Notes: generated by a model from the sequence alone, not told the origin. 64,000 nucleotides of DNA from Mesorhizobium sp. M2A.F.Ca.ET.046.03.2.1 (GCF_003952425.1 NZ_CP034449.1:5940001-6004000); one strand, 5' to 3'; counted from the first letter of the stretch, positions 54,289 through 63,415 are shown. Made by a program: numbers and translations.

Positions 54289-55274
54289 TCAGAAGTTGAA
54301 CTTGTCGACATTGTCCGTGGTGAAGACGGCCGGCGGCCCGAGCAGGAGAATGCCCTTGGCGGCATCATAGGTGGCGGGCTTGTCGAGGCCGGCAATCTTG
54401 TTCTCGGCCTCGAAGCTCTTGCCGTCGATAAGCTGCTTGCCGGCCCAGACCGTCAGGTAGCCGAGCTGTTCAGGATCCCACAGCACGGTGAAGCCGAAGG
54501 CGCCGCTCTTCAGATAGGAGCGGGCGGTGTTCGGGCTGCAGTAACCGGTCCCGATAACCGAGCCGATCTTGCCGGCGGTCTCGATCGCTGGGCAACGCCC
54601 GGGCAGGTCGAGGATGCGACGGCGATGATGGCCTTGATATCGGGATTGGCGGCCATGGGGTCGCCCGAGATCTGCGCGGCGCGCTCGGCCGTGCCGCCGG
54701 CGAATTGCGGGGCGAGCAGCTTCAGCTTGGGATATTTGGCGGCGGCTTCCTTCTGCATGAAGCCGATCCAGGCGTTGAGATTGGACGCGGTCGCCTCGCC
54801 GGAGACGATGCCGATCGTGGCGTCCCCGCCGACGCGCTTGACCAGCTCGTCGATGATCGTGGTGCCGAGGCCCTCGTCGGTCGCCTGCGCCACATAGACC
54901 GCGCGGCCGCTGTCGGGCGCGTCGCTGTCGCTGGTGAACAATTTGATGCCCTTGGCCTTGGCGCTCTCCACCACCGGGGCGATGCTCGAAGCATCGAGAA
55001 CGGAGACCGAGACCGCTTCGACGCCTTGGTCGATCAGGTTCTGCACGATCTGCAGCTGGTCGACCGGGTTGGTGTCGACCGGGCCGGAATAGACGAAATC
55101 GACGCCGAGATCCTTGGCGGCACGGTTGCCCCCCGCCTCCATGGCGTTGAAATAGGGGATGCCGATCAGCTGCGGGACGAAGGCGACCTTATGCTTGTCT
55201 GCTGCATGCGCCGCCGTCACGGCGACCAACGACAGCGCGGAGACCGCGAGCACTTTCCTGAGTTGTGAAAGCAT
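54289..55274 (-). pseudogene. Periplasmic sugar-binding protein (RbsB/RhaS-like), single-base frameshift
   Basis: A signal peptide MLSQLRKVLAVSALSLVAV ending AAHAA is followed by a type I periplasmic binding fold, KVAFVPQLIGIPYFNAMEAG. The first frame runs to ASSTCPGVAQ. A second frame resumes IETAGKIGSVIGTG and ends FTTDNVDKFNF. The junction near 54591 reads GCCCAGCGATC where GCCCAGGCGATC is expected, a one-G loss. The joined protein of about 328 aa would be of normal length. It follows the ATPase gene by 32 bases. Confidence 0.83.
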
Positions 55275-55306
55275 TATGTGTGATCCTCTCTGGAATGACG
55301 TGCATG

Positions 55307-56077
55307 TCAGTTTGTTTTTTCGAGCGCCCGCACGTCGGGATGGGCGCCTGTTATGAGCGAAACGACTTCCTCGTGATTGGTGTCTGCGGCCAGGCGTTCG
55401 GCCACCTTGCGGCCACGCCGGAACACCACGATCCGGTCGGCAACCTCGAAGACTTCGGAAATGTTGTGGCTGATCAGCACGACGGCGCAGCCTCGACCGG
55501 CAAGGCGCCGAGTCAGCGCCAGCACTTTGCGGGTCTCGGCGACGGCAAGGGCGGCCGTCGGTTCATCCATGATGACCAGCCGGGCGTTGAGATTGAGCGC
55601 CCGGCAGATGGCGACGGCTTGGCGCTGGCCGCCCGACAGGCTGCCGACCGGAGCCCCGGGATCGGAGATATGGGCGTCGAGTTCCTGCAGAAGGCCGTCG
55701 ACGCGCTGGCGCATCTCCGCTCGTTTCAGAAAAGGGATGCCAAAAATGGAGCGTTTCAATTCGCGGCCGAGGAAGACGTTCTCGGCGATCGAAAGGTTCT
55801 CCGAAAGCGCCAGTTCCTGGAAGATTGTGGCGATTCCGGACGCCGCGGCATCCTTGGGCGAGGCGAACGCGACCGCTTTGCCTTCGATGAGAAGCTCGCC
55901 GTCGCTCGGCGGATGAGCGCCGGCCAAGATCTTGATGAAAGTCGACTTGCCAGCGCCGTTGTCGCCGAGCAGCGCCAGCACTTCGCCGGGCCTGATTTCC
56001 AGGTCGACATCGGCAAGGGCAGTCAGCGCCCCGAAGCGCTTGGCGATGTTCCTGGCGACGAGAAAAGGTGCCGTCAT
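55307..56077 (-). CDS. ABC transporter ATP-binding protein (monosaccharide type, single domain)
   Basis: A 256-aa ATPase with Walker A LLGDNGAGKSTFIKIL, the signature VGSLSGGQRQAVAICRAL, Walker B LVIMDEPTAAL and the H-loop ISHNISEVFEVAD. It has one nucleotide-binding domain, as in the FrcA-like branch of sugar importers, rather than the fused double domain of RbsA. The ATG at 56077 is 28 bases after the glutamine-amidotransferase-like gene. It is intact while the other three transporter genes carry frameshifts. Confidence 0.92.
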   Translation of the reverse strand: MTAPFLVARNIAKRFGALTALADVDLEIRPGEVLALLGDNGAGKSTFIKILAGAHPPSDGELLIEGKAVAFASPKDAAASGIATIFQELALSENLSIAENVFLGRELKRSIFGIPFLKRAEMRQRVDGLLQELDAHISDPGAPVGSLSGGQRQAVAICRALNLNARLVIMDEPTAALAVAETRKVLALTRRLAGRGCAVVLISHNISEVFEVADRIVVFRRGRKVAERLAADTNHEEVVSLITGAHPDVRALEKTN

Positions 56078-56105
56078 GGCGGTTTCTCCGGCATTCGTGG
56101 ATAGG

Positions 56106-56882
56106 CTAGGCGGCCTTGCTGACCCAGCGCAGCACATTGGTCCAAAGCCGCGCATAGCCTGGCCATTCGACGAAGCTGTTCGGCAGCCAGTGCGGGCCGA
56201 TGTCGGACGTCCAGACCAGGGTGCGCCCCTCGCCATGGCGCCCGGTAACCAGCAGCGGATGGCCGCCCTGATCCTGCGGCAGCCGCGCCAGGATCTCGAC
56301 ATCGTCGCGGTCGCGGGCAACGACCTCGTTGGCGCCGAGCAGGATCGGCCATTCGCCCTCGATGCCGGCAAGTATCGGGTGATCCCTGGGGCCGGTGATT
56401 TGAGGTCGAAAGCCCTCGGGGATTTCGAGCCGGTCGTCATAGGGAAGGCAGGTCACCGGCAGCGCGTCCTCGACGGCCGTGCGGTGCCAGCGGGCCTTGC
56501 CGTCGATGCCCTGGAAGCTGAAATAGCCGCCGATCATGACCAGGCCGCCACCGCCTCGCGTCCAGTCGCGCAGCAGCTTGAGCCGGTTGGGCACGGTCTT
56601 GCCGAGCAGCCAGACATCGGGATGCAGCAAAAGCGAGTTGGCGCCGATATCGGAGAGCACGATCGCCTTGTATTGCCACAGGCCCCCCATGGTGAAAGGC
56701 AGCTTCTCGACTGCCTCCTGGGCCGGCATGTATGCAAGATCGAACTCGCTGTCTTTCAAGGCGTTGACCAAAGGCGTGGCGCCGAGATGGAAGGTGACGC
56801 TGCCGAACTGGTCGAAGCCCTTGTAGTGGGTGGCCGAACTCATCCAGCTCTCGCCGACCAGAAGGACTTTCGTTTTCGCCAT
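56106..56882 (-). CDS. Glutamine amidotransferase-like protein (class I GATase-like fold)
   Basis: A 258-aa protein of the ThuA/GATase1-like group. It begins KTKVLLVGESWMSSATHYKG and has the Rossmann-like core AIVLSDIGANSLLLHPD and GGGLVMIGGYFSFQG, then the C-terminal GRTLVWTSDIGPHW. The nucleophile cysteine of true amidotransferases is not evident where it would be expected; SDIG and GGYFSF take its place. It sits in a sugar-type operon between the regulator/kinase and the transporter. Exact activity unknown. Confidence 0.75.
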   Translation of the reverse strand: MAKTKVLLVGESWMSSATHYKGFDQFGSVTFHLGATPLVNALKDSEFDLAYMPAQEAVEKLPFTMGGLWQYKAIVLSDIGANSLLLHPDVWLLGKTVPNRLKLLRDWTRGGGGLVMIGGYFSFQGIDGKARWHRTAVEDALPVTCLPYDDRLEIPEGFRPQITGPRDHPILAGIEGEWPILLGANEVVARDRDDVEILARLPQDQGGHPLLVTGRHGEGRTLVWTSDIGPHWLPNSFVEWPGYARLWTNVLRWVSKAA

Positions 56883-56948
56883 GACCCATGTTCTCCCGAT
56901 ATTGCCTGTTGGTCGCCTGCCAGCCGCCTGGGCCGGTAAGCCATTGAT

Positions 56949-58127
56949 TTAGCTGGCCATCATGGCGCTCGCCGCGGCGGTGGCCTTTAGTGTCGCGAAG
57001 TCGGCGATGTAGCCTTGCGCGCCCTCGACCGTCGTCGTCAGGCTGGCGCCGACCGCGGCGTAGCGGGCAGCGGTTTCCAGCGACGCGCCATGTAGCCAGA
57101 AGCTGAGGAAGATGCCGGCGAAGCTGTCGCCGGCGCCGGTCGCGTCCACCCGGTTGACGGGCAGTGCCGGCACCTCGATCTGCGGTCCGCCGGTCGCCGG
57201 AAAGACCACCGCGCCGAACTCGCCGAGGGTGAGCACGACCGTGCCGCGCGGCTTGATGCGCGACAGCATGAGGCGAACCTCTTCGATCATGGTCGCCATG
57301 CGCGTGCGAAATCCGTAGATCTCCCTGATCATCACATCGTTGATGAAGGTCAGGTCGATCTGCCCGACCATCTGCGCGAAGATTTCAGGCGTGCGCGCGC
57401 TCCTGGGCAGGCCGGCAGAATGCAGGCTCACCTTCCAGCCGGCCTGGTGGAAGCGCGCGATGGATGCCGTCATCGTCTCGTAATGGAAGCCTTCGATGTG
57501 AAGGCAGGCGGGTCGCTTTTCGGGTTGGATGTCGAGATTGGCGGTGAGGTCGACTTCGCCCAGCTCGAAAGGCTCGCTGATGATGGTGCGGCTGCCGTTC
57601 CGCTCGATAATGACGATCGCCTGGGAGAGCCGGTTGTTGGGCGTGCTGCGGATGGGCAAGGCGTGCACCCCCAGCTTGGAAAGCTCGCCCAGCGCCCAGT
57701 CGCTCTCCGCGTCCTCGCCGACCGCCGTCGCCAGTTCCACGTCGAGCGCGTAGGGCGCCCCGACGCCGGCCGCGGCAACCGCGAGATTGGCGGCGGGGCC
57801 GCCGAGCGCCTTGTCGATATGGCTGGCCGTGATCCGGTCGTCGCGATGCGGCAGCACCTCGACGCGGCAGAGGAAGTCGGCGCTCACCCGTCCGGCGACC
57901 AGGAGCCTGGGCAGATGGTCGAGATTCTTCGGCCGCTGCGGGGCACGGCCGGGCAAGGAGCGCGCAAACGAGCTCGGCCGGTACATCAGGGCGGCGATCG
58001 CCTTCTCTATGCGCTCTCGCGTGCCTTCCTTGAGGCCGGCCGTGCCATTGATGAAGTTCGAGACCGTGCCGATGGAAACACCGGCGGCTCGCGCGACATC
58101 GGCAATGGTCGGGCGTTTGCGTTGCAA
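56949..58127 (-). CDS. LacI-type HTH fused to PfkB-family carbohydrate kinase
   Basis: A 392-aa fusion. Residues about 5–50 form a LacI helix-turn-helix, RPTIADVARAAGVSIGTVSN and GTRERIEKAIAAL. After a short linker, residues about 75–380 are a PfkB/ribokinase domain: LLVAGRVSADF, ALGGPAANLAVAAAG, and the catalytic signature VDATGAGDSFAGIFLSFWL. The usual LacI sugar-binding domain is absent, so the kinase fold may sense or phosphorylate the inducer. I chose the TTG at 58127. A TTG at 58154 lies inside a perfect palindrome (58145–58159) that looks like the operator. Confidence 0.85.
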   Translation of the reverse strand: MQRKRPTIADVARAAGVSIGTVSNFINGTAGLKEGTRERIEKAIAALMYRPSSFARSLPGRAPQRPKNLDHLPRLLVAGRVSADFLCRVEVLPHRDDRITASHIDKALGGPAANLAVAAAGVGAPYALDVELATAVGEDAESDWALGELSKLGVHALPIRSTPNNRLSQAIVIIERNGSRTIISEPFELGEVDLTANLDIQPEKRPACLHIEGFHYETMTASIARFHQAGWKVSLHSAGLPRSARTPEIFAQMVGQIDLTFINDVMIREIYGFRTRMATMIEEVRLMLSRIKPRGTVVLTLGEFGAVVFPATGGPQIEVPALPVNRVDATGAGDSFAGIFLSFWLHGASLETAARYAAVGASLTTTVEGAQGYIADFATLKATAAASAMMAS

Positions 58128-58144
58128 AGGCGTGATCCAATTGA

Positions 58145-58159
58145 AGCGTTTCAAACGCT
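58145..58159. promoter_or_regulatory. Perfect palindrome, likely operator of the LacI–PfkB gene
   Basis: AGCGTTT-C-AAACGCT is a perfect 15-base inverted repeat 18 bases upstream of the TTG at 58127. Its symmetry and AAACG half-sites fit LacI-family operators. The position would allow self-repression of the operon. Confidence 0.6.
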
Positions 58160-58393
58160 AGCAGTGGATGTGCGGAGCCTCAACGGAATTATCTTCTAAA
58201 GAAGCTGCCGCGCTCTTCCCTGGATAGAAGATTGATCCACGCCGGAGCCGTCGCAGGGATCAGTCTTTGCGCAATTGAACGATTTTCAAATCCAGCCTTT
58301 TTGCGCGCTGTCCCGCAGGCCGCGCCAGTCGTGGCAGGCGCATGGCCCGATCTGCGGTAGCCGGCCAAGCCCGTGGCAATCTCCGGCAGCCGA

Positions 58394-59146
58394 TCAGATC
58401 AGCAGCAGGCCTTTCATCGAGGCGTTGCCCTTGCGGCCGATGATGATGTGGTCGTGCACGGCGATGCCGAGGGGCTTCGCCGTATCGATGATCTGCTTGG
58501 TCATCTCGATATCGGCGCGCGACGGCGTCGGATCGCCGGACGGGTGATTGTGCACCAGGATGACGGCGCTGGCGGAGAGCTCGAGCGCGCGCTTCACCAC
58601 CTCGCGCGGATAGACGGGCGTGTGGTCGACGGTGCCGGTCTGCTGCACCTCGTCGGCGATCAGCCCATTCTTCTTGTCGAGGAACAGAATGCGGAACTGC
58701 TCGCGGCTTTCGAAGGCCATGGCGGAGCGGCAATAGTCGAGCAGTTGCGTCCAGTTGGACAGCACCTCGCGACCGCGCACCTCGCCACGCGCCATGCGTT
58801 GCGCGGTTGCGGCGATGACTTTTAGATCGATTGCGACAGTCGGCCCGATGCCTTTGACTTCCTCGAGCAGCGATGCCGGCGCGCCGAGCACTTCGGCCAG
58901 CGAGCCGAAGCGGGCGATCAGCGCCTTGGCGATCGGCTTGGTGTCGACGCGCGGGATCAGCCGGAACAGCAGCAGCTCGAGCAGTTCGTAGTCAGGGAGG
59001 GCGTCCGGCCCGCCGGCGGCGAAGCGTTCGCGCAGACGATCGCGATGGCCGTGATAGTGCGGCTTTTCGATCGGTGCGGCCTTGGTGGGCCGCCGGACGG
59101 GCAGCTCGGCGAAAAATCCCCGCTCGTCGTCGCTGGTTTCCCCCAT
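58394..59146 (-). CDS. radC: RadC family JAB-domain protein
   Basis: A 250-aa protein with an N-terminal helix-hairpin-helix region ([16 protein letters not shown] ... [17 protein letters not shown]) and a C-terminal JAMM/JAB metal domain. Zinc residues appear in [19 protein letters not shown]. The historical link to DNA repair is doubtful, and the true substrate is unknown. The ATG at 59146 and the C-terminus KGLLLI are as expected for the family. About 235 bases, with nothing I can name, separate it from ompW. Confidence 0.94.
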   Translation of the reverse strand: MGETSDDERGFFAELPVRRPTKAAPIEKPHYHGHRDRLRERFAAGGPDALPDYELLELLLFRLIPRVDTKPIAKALIARFGSLAEVLGAPASLLEEVKGIGPTVAIDLKVIAATAQRMARGEVRGREVLSNWTQLLDYCRSAMAFESREQFRILFLDKKNGLIADEVQQTGTVDHTPVYPREVVKRALELSASAVILVHNHPSGDPTPSRADIEMTKQIIDTAKPLGIAVHDHIIIGRKGNASMKGLLLI

Positions 59147-59380
59147 GGTCGCCCGCCCTTGGCCGGAAAGGCCCGGCAGAAGGAAACTGTAAGCCGACGG
59201 ACCGGACGCAGTCGAGTTTTTTCGGCGCGAGCGCGAAATCCCTGCATCGGCCCGTCATAGTGGGCGCCTGCTCCAACGGCGATGGTTTGGAGGGGCCAGC
59301 ATCCCAGGTGAGAGGAGGGTGCAACACGGCATCCTCCTCATGGCCAGTCAATGTCGGCAACCGGCTTTCGTCCCGCCATG

Positions 59381-60067
59381 TCAGAAGCGGTAGGTGACGC
59401 CTGTGCCAATCAGCCAGGGGTTGAGCTTGGCCTTGCCCGTCAAGTTCGTGCCGCCGACCGTGACGTCGAATTTCGGCTCCAGAAAGAGCTTCTTGACGTC
59501 GAAATTGACGCCCCAATGCTGATCCAGCATGTAATCGAACCCGACCTGCAGAGCGCCGCCGAACGTGTTCTTGACATGGAGGGCGTCAGCGCTGCCGGCA
59601 TCCTGATTGTAGAAGATCGTGTAGTTCAGGCCGGCGCCGACATAGGGCTTGAAGGCGCCGAAATCGGTAAAGTGGTATTGCAGCGTGAGTGTCGGCGGGA
59701 GCACCCAGACCTTGCCGACCTTGCCCAACCCGCTGATCGTCCCCTCGCCGTGGATATTGGCGTAGGTGGTGCCGAGAATGAGTTCGGCGGCGACGTTGTC
59801 GGTGAAGTAGTAGGAAATGTCCAATTCCGGCGTCACGGTATCCGAATAGGAAAGATCGGAGCCGGGGATTCCGTTGACGTTGCCCTTGTCGTCCGTGATC
59901 ACGCCCAAGGCGCGCAGGCGAATCTGCCAGGGACCCGATGCTGCTACAGGCGGCTCGTTCTGTGTCACGGATTGTATGTCCGCCGCCGTGGCCTGCTGCA
60001 TCCCTGCCACGACAAGCGCTGCGGCAACTGCGATCCCCCGCCACTGCCCAACCCAGTTTCTCACCAT
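59381..60067 (-). CDS. ompW: OmpW-family outer membrane protein
   Basis: A 228-aa eight-stranded beta-barrel. The signal peptide GIAVAAALVVAGMQQATAA is cut near residue 29. The mature part has the family blocks GPWQIRLRALGVI, PELDISYYFTDNVAAELILG, PPTLTLQYHFTDFGAFKPYVGAG and the C-terminal strand PWLIGTGVTYRF ending in Phe, the outer-membrane assembly signal. It forms a hydrophobic channel in relatives. A FixK/FNR-type box 65 bases upstream suggests control by oxygen. Confidence 0.94.
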   Translation of the reverse strand: MVRNWVGQWRGIAVAAALVVAGMQQATAADIQSVTQNEPPVAASGPWQIRLRALGVITDDKGNVNGIPGSDLSYSDTVTPELDISYYFTDNVAAELILGTTYANIHGEGTISGLGKVGKVWVLPPTLTLQYHFTDFGAFKPYVGAGLNYTIFYNQDAGSADALHVKNTFGGALQVGFDYMLDQHWGVNFDVKKLFLEPKFDVTVGGTNLTGKAKLNPWLIGTGVTYRF

Positions 60068-60131
60068 AATATCTCTCCATGGAATTCAAATGCGGTGCGC
60101 TGCAGCAATGACAGCCTGGGAGAGATGCTCG

Positions 60132-60145
60132 GTTGATCCAGGTCA
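60132..60145. promoter_or_regulatory. FixK/FNR-type box upstream of ompW
   Basis: TTGATCCAGGTCAA matches the anaerobic consensus TTGAY-N4-RTCAA without a mismatch. Its centre is about 71 bases upstream of the ompW start, a normal position for activation. OmpW of enterobacteria is FNR-controlled, so the site makes biological sense. The rest of the 329-base gap between ompW and map shows nothing else I can name. Confidence 0.65.
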
Positions 60146-60396
60146 ATGGTCGGATGAAGTAATTGGAGCTGCCTTCAATTCGACGTCGCCTGTAACAAAA
60201 ATGCTACATGACGATCACGGCGGGTCGCTGTCCGGAACGACTCGAAGGAAGGGCCCTAGCGGGAGCTATGATGCGGCAAGTCGCCCTGGCCGCTCTTCCT
60301 CGAGCGCCAGATGCCCTTCGCGACTCCAAGGAGTCACGGGTCCGGTTCTCGGGGACGAACGTCAAGCGAGCGCCTAAAGCGCCAGCGGCAAGAAAC

Positions 60397-61224
60397 CTAG
60401 GCCGGCAGGCCGGGACGGTCGAGCTTTTTCGGCGACAGCGTGAAGATCTCGCAGCCGGCGTCGGTGACGCCGATCGTGTGCTCGTATTGCGCCGACAGCG
60501 AGCGGTCGCGCGTGACCGCCGTCCAGCCGTCCGACAGGACCTTCACATGCGGGCGGCCGAGATTGATCATCGGCTCGACGGTGAAGATCATGCCGGGCCG
60601 CATCTCGACGCCTTCATTGACGGTGCCGTAATGCAGGATGTTCGGCGCGTCGTGGAAAAGCTGGCCGACGCCGTGGCCGCAGAAATCGCGCACCACCGAG
60701 CAGCGCTCGGCCTCGGCGTAGGTCTGGATCGCGGCGCCGATGGCGCCGGTGCGGGCGCCGGGCTTGATCGCGGCGATGCCGCGCATCAGGCATTCATAGG
60801 TCACTTCGAGCAGGCGCTCGGCGGCGCGCTTAATGGTGCCCACCGGATACATGCGCGAGGAATCGCCGTGCCAGCCGTCGAGGATATAGGTGACGTCGAT
60901 GTTGACGATGTCGCCATCCTTCAGCGGCTTGTTGTCGGGAATGCCATGGCAGACGACATGATTGATCGAGGTGCAGGACGATTTGGTGTAGCCGCGATAA
61001 TTGAGCGTCGCCGGCAATGCGCCGTGGTCCATGCCGAATTCGAAGACGAAGCGGTCGATGGTTTCCGTCGTCACGCCGGGCTTGACCATCGGCACCAGCT
61101 CGTCAAGGCAGCGCGCGGTGAGATCACAGGCCTTGCGCATGCCGGCAAAACCTTCCTCGCCATAGAGGCGGATCTGGCCGGTGTTTCGAAGGGGGGCCGT
61201 GGAGGCGTCGAGATAGGTAACCAT
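60397..61224 (-). CDS. map: Methionine aminopeptidase, type I
   Basis: A 275-aa dimetal enzyme that removes N-terminal methionine from new proteins. Metal-binding residues appear in DIVNIDVTYILDGWHGDSSRMY, HGVGQLFHDAPNILHYG, FTVEPMIN and SLSAQYEHTIGV. The substrate-site SSCTSINHVVCHGIPD is typical. The ATG at 61224 (MVTYLDAS) gives the expected length; the frame stays open to 61887 but that part is non-conserved. Confidence 0.96.
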   Translation of the reverse strand: MVTYLDASTAPLRNTGQIRLYGEEGFAGMRKACDLTARCLDELVPMVKPGVTTETIDRFVFEFGMDHGALPATLNYRGYTKSSCTSINHVVCHGIPDNKPLKDGDIVNIDVTYILDGWHGDSSRMYPVGTIKRAAERLLEVTYECLMRGIAAIKPGARTGAIGAAIQTYAEAERCSVVRDFCGHGVGQLFHDAPNILHYGTVNEGVEMRPGMIFTVEPMINLGRPHVKVLSDGWTAVTRDRSLSAQYEHTIGVTDAGCEIFTLSPKKLDRPGLPA

Positions 61225-61395
61225 TTTTGACCGTTTGCCGGCGTTGGCTTCAGAGGAAGCCGAGTGCCAGAATCTGCCCCAGATTTGGCACCGGAAGCCG
61301 CAAGGTTCAAGGACGAAGTGCGATTGCGCCGTCCATTGCGGCTTTCCTTCTGGCATTCCATGGGTTAGGGCCGGTTCTGGTATCTGGAGATCGGC

Positions 61396-61791
61396 TTGAC
61401 GGCACCTGAATGCGAAAGATCGAAGCTGCTGCCGGTCAGGATCGCTTTTGCGGGCCTGATGGCGCTGCTGATGCTCGCGCTGCTGGGCTTCGCCCAGGCC
61501 GGAATCTCTGCATCGGCGGTCTCGCTCCAGGGTGGCTCCAGCATCAGCGCCGCTCGCCAGGGCGACACGATCGCGCTGCTCAGGACCTCCGGCAAGACGC
61601 AGGCGCTTGAGGTTCGGGCTAGCCGGCCGCTGCCCGTAAAGCTTGTCAGCGGCAATCCCGGCGCGCTGGCGCCCGCAGCCGATTTTCTGGTTATCGGCCA
61701 GGCGTTGCCACCCGAAATGGGTGTCACGCCCGCGGCGGGAACCGCAACGCCGTCGCGTACGAACCAGCCACGCGCGCCACCCGCCGCATAA
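61396..61791 (+). CDS. Anchored or secreted protein of unknown function
   Basis: A 131-aa frame starting at TTG with GGAGA six bases ahead. Residues about 14–36 (VRIAFAGLMALLMLALLGFAQAG) are a membrane anchor or signal peptide. The rest is a low-complexity sequence, rich in Ala and Pro, ending PRAPPAA. I do not recognise a family. It is divergent from map. Confidence 0.55.
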   Translation: MTAPECERSKLLPVRIAFAGLMALLMLALLGFAQAGISASAVSLQGGSSISAARQGDTIALLRTSGKTQALEVRASRPLPVKLVSGNPGALAPAADFLVIGQALPPEMGVTPAAGTATPSRTNQPRAPPAA

Positions 61792-61902
61792 GCCCCGGCC
61801 GCCGAGCGCGGCATCCAAATCAAAACACGTCTTCGCGTCGCGATCCAGCGACGGCCGCCGGCCGTCCGCCGGTTGCGTGCGCTTCAATACGGATTTTCTT
61901 CA

Positions 61903-62139
61903 ATGCAACGCATCAAGACATTCAAGACACTCACCCGCGCGACCGCCGCGGCCTGCTTCCTGGCGGTTCAGGCGGTGATCTGCATCGGCACGGTCTACTG
62001 GGCCGTTGCCGCCATCCTTCGCATGGAAGGAACGGCGGCCATCGTGCTCGGCGCCATCTTCGCGCTGCCATCCGCTTATCTGCTGACGGTGGTTACCCGC
62101 ATGGCCTATGACGCGGAGACCGATCCGGCCAATCAGTAG
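61903..62139 (+). CDS. Small two-helix membrane protein
   Basis: A 78-aa protein with membrane segments at about 14–36 (AAACFLAVQAVICIGTVYWAVAA) and 44–64 (AAIVLGAIFALPSAYLLTVV), and a short acidic tail. The type is often annotated as hypothetical in Mesorhizobium. The ATG at 61903 is chosen because upstream codons to 61873 are poor. It lies 111 bases after the preceding unknown gene. Function unknown. Confidence 0.62.
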   Translation: MQRIKTFKTLTRATAAACFLAVQAVICIGTVYWAVAAILRMEGTAAIVLGAIFALPSAYLLTVVTRMAYDAETDPANQ

Positions 62140-62352
62140 CGCCGACGATGTGGAATAAGAGCAAGGGCAGGGCGGTGTGGGTAGTGTCGCCCTGTCACCT
62201 AGCCTGCGCGGATTGGCCGGGCGCGCCGCCTGACGCATCCGTGAACCGATTGTTGATCGCACTGAGGTCACATTCCTGAGTCAGAAGGCCGCAAAAGCAA
62301 CTTTTCACATCGAGCGGCGTTGCTGGGGCTGCGCTCGTTCGGGAGACAGGGA

Positions 62353-62652
62353 ATGGACAGACTGCAATTCGAGGTGCCGGTGCGCATCACGCCCGCGCCC
62401 GGCCTGCCGGTCGAGGAGATCTACAGTGTCGAGCAGGCGCTCGATTTCCTGCAGGACTGGCCGAAGCGCAGGCAGGGCAAGATCTACGAAGCCGCCTTCA
62501 ATGCCTGCTTCGGGGCGACGGTCGATGTGGCCAGCACCGAGGAAGCCTGCCGGGCGTTCGCAACCTTCTGCCGCGTCAGCGGATTGCTGGCGAGGGACGC
62601 GATGTTTCCCGGCAAGCGCAGAGCAGGGACGCATCGCGAGGCGCGCGCCTGA
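62353..62652 (+). CDS. DUF982 protein
   Basis: A 99-aa protein of DUF982, a family expanded in Rhizobiales. The family pattern is visible in FEVPVRI, YSVEQALDFLQDWPKRRQGKIYEAAFNACF and EEACRAFATFCRVSGLL. Function unknown. GGGAGACAGGGA precedes the ATG at 62353. Confidence 0.85.
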   Translation: MDRLQFEVPVRITPAPGLPVEEIYSVEQALDFLQDWPKRRQGKIYEAAFNACFGATVDVASTEEACRAFATFCRVSGLLARDAMFPGKRRAGTHREARA

Positions 62653-62728
62653 GTCTCTATTTCATCCAGGTCTTTCTCTGAAGATCGCGTCGTCGGGCGA
62701 CATGCATAAGGCGTCGATCGCAGCTGGT

Positions 62729-63415
62729 TCAGCCGCCGAACGACACGCCTCGGTAGCGCATTCCCACCTGCACGCCGCGCACGATCACGCGCGACAGGAT
62801 TTCCATATCCAGCGGCATTTGCGGACGCCACACGTCGAGCAGAAGAGCGACGCGCGGCTGATCCGAGTTGTTCATGACTTCGTGCTCGAACGTGTCGTCC
62901 CACAGCATGCACTCGCCGTCGGCGATGCGCCTTTCCTCATGGTTGATCATCATGATCGTTGCCGGGCGGCCGTCCGGCTGTTTGGGGATGGCGAGCCCGA
63001 GGTGAAAGCGCATGATGCCGCGGAATGGTCCGCGGTGCGGCGGGATATGCTTGCGCGGGGCGAGGAAGGAGACGGCCGCCGACTTGACCTCGGGGCATTC
63101 GGTGAGCAGCCGGGTCAGAACCGGCATCCGCGCGAGATTCTCCGGCACCGTCATGTCGTAGGCCTTGAGCACGAACATACGCCAGTCGAGCCCGTCATTG
63201 GCAGAGATATCGGCCTGCTCCGGCATGATGTCGTGGAAACGCGGCGCCTTGTTCAGCTTTGCCGCCAGCGCTTCATCGCGGATGTCCTGCCAGGCGGCGG
63301 CGAACTTAGCCGCATTGGGAAAATGCGTGCCGGCATCAAGAATGGCCGGCGCATCTATGCGCTTTTCATAGATACGGCGAACCAGATTGGTTCCGAGATC
63401 GTAGGCGCCTGTCAT
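62729..63415 (-). CDS. Aspartyl/asparaginyl beta-hydroxylase-family protein
   Basis: A 228-aa Fe(II)/2-oxoglutarate dioxygenase-like protein. Family blocks are LAPRKHIPPHRGPFRGIMRFH, with the metal histidines, LWDDTFEHEVMN, and the 2-oxoglutarate arginine in QPRVALLLDVWRP. Relatives hydroxylate protein Asp/Asn residues or lipid A acyl chains (LpxO); which applies here is unclear. There is no membrane segment. It stands between DUF982 and the efflux gene. Confidence 0.87.
   Translation of the reverse strand: MTGAYDLGTNLVRRIYEKRIDAPAILDAGTHFPNAAKFAAAWQDIRDEALAAKLNKAPRFHDIMPEQADISANDGLDWRMFVLKAYDMTVPENLARMPVLTRLLTECPEVKSAAVSFLAPRKHIPPHRGPFRGIMRFHLGLAIPKQPDGRPATIMMINHEERRIADGECMLWDDTFEHEVMNNSDQPRVALLLDVWRPQMPLDMEILSRVIVRGVQVGMRYRGVSFGG

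Noticed and set aside
61225..61887. N-terminal extension of methionine aminopeptidase to 61887
   Set aside because: The extension is non-conserved and would overlap the divergent small gene; type I enzymes start near the ATG at 61224.
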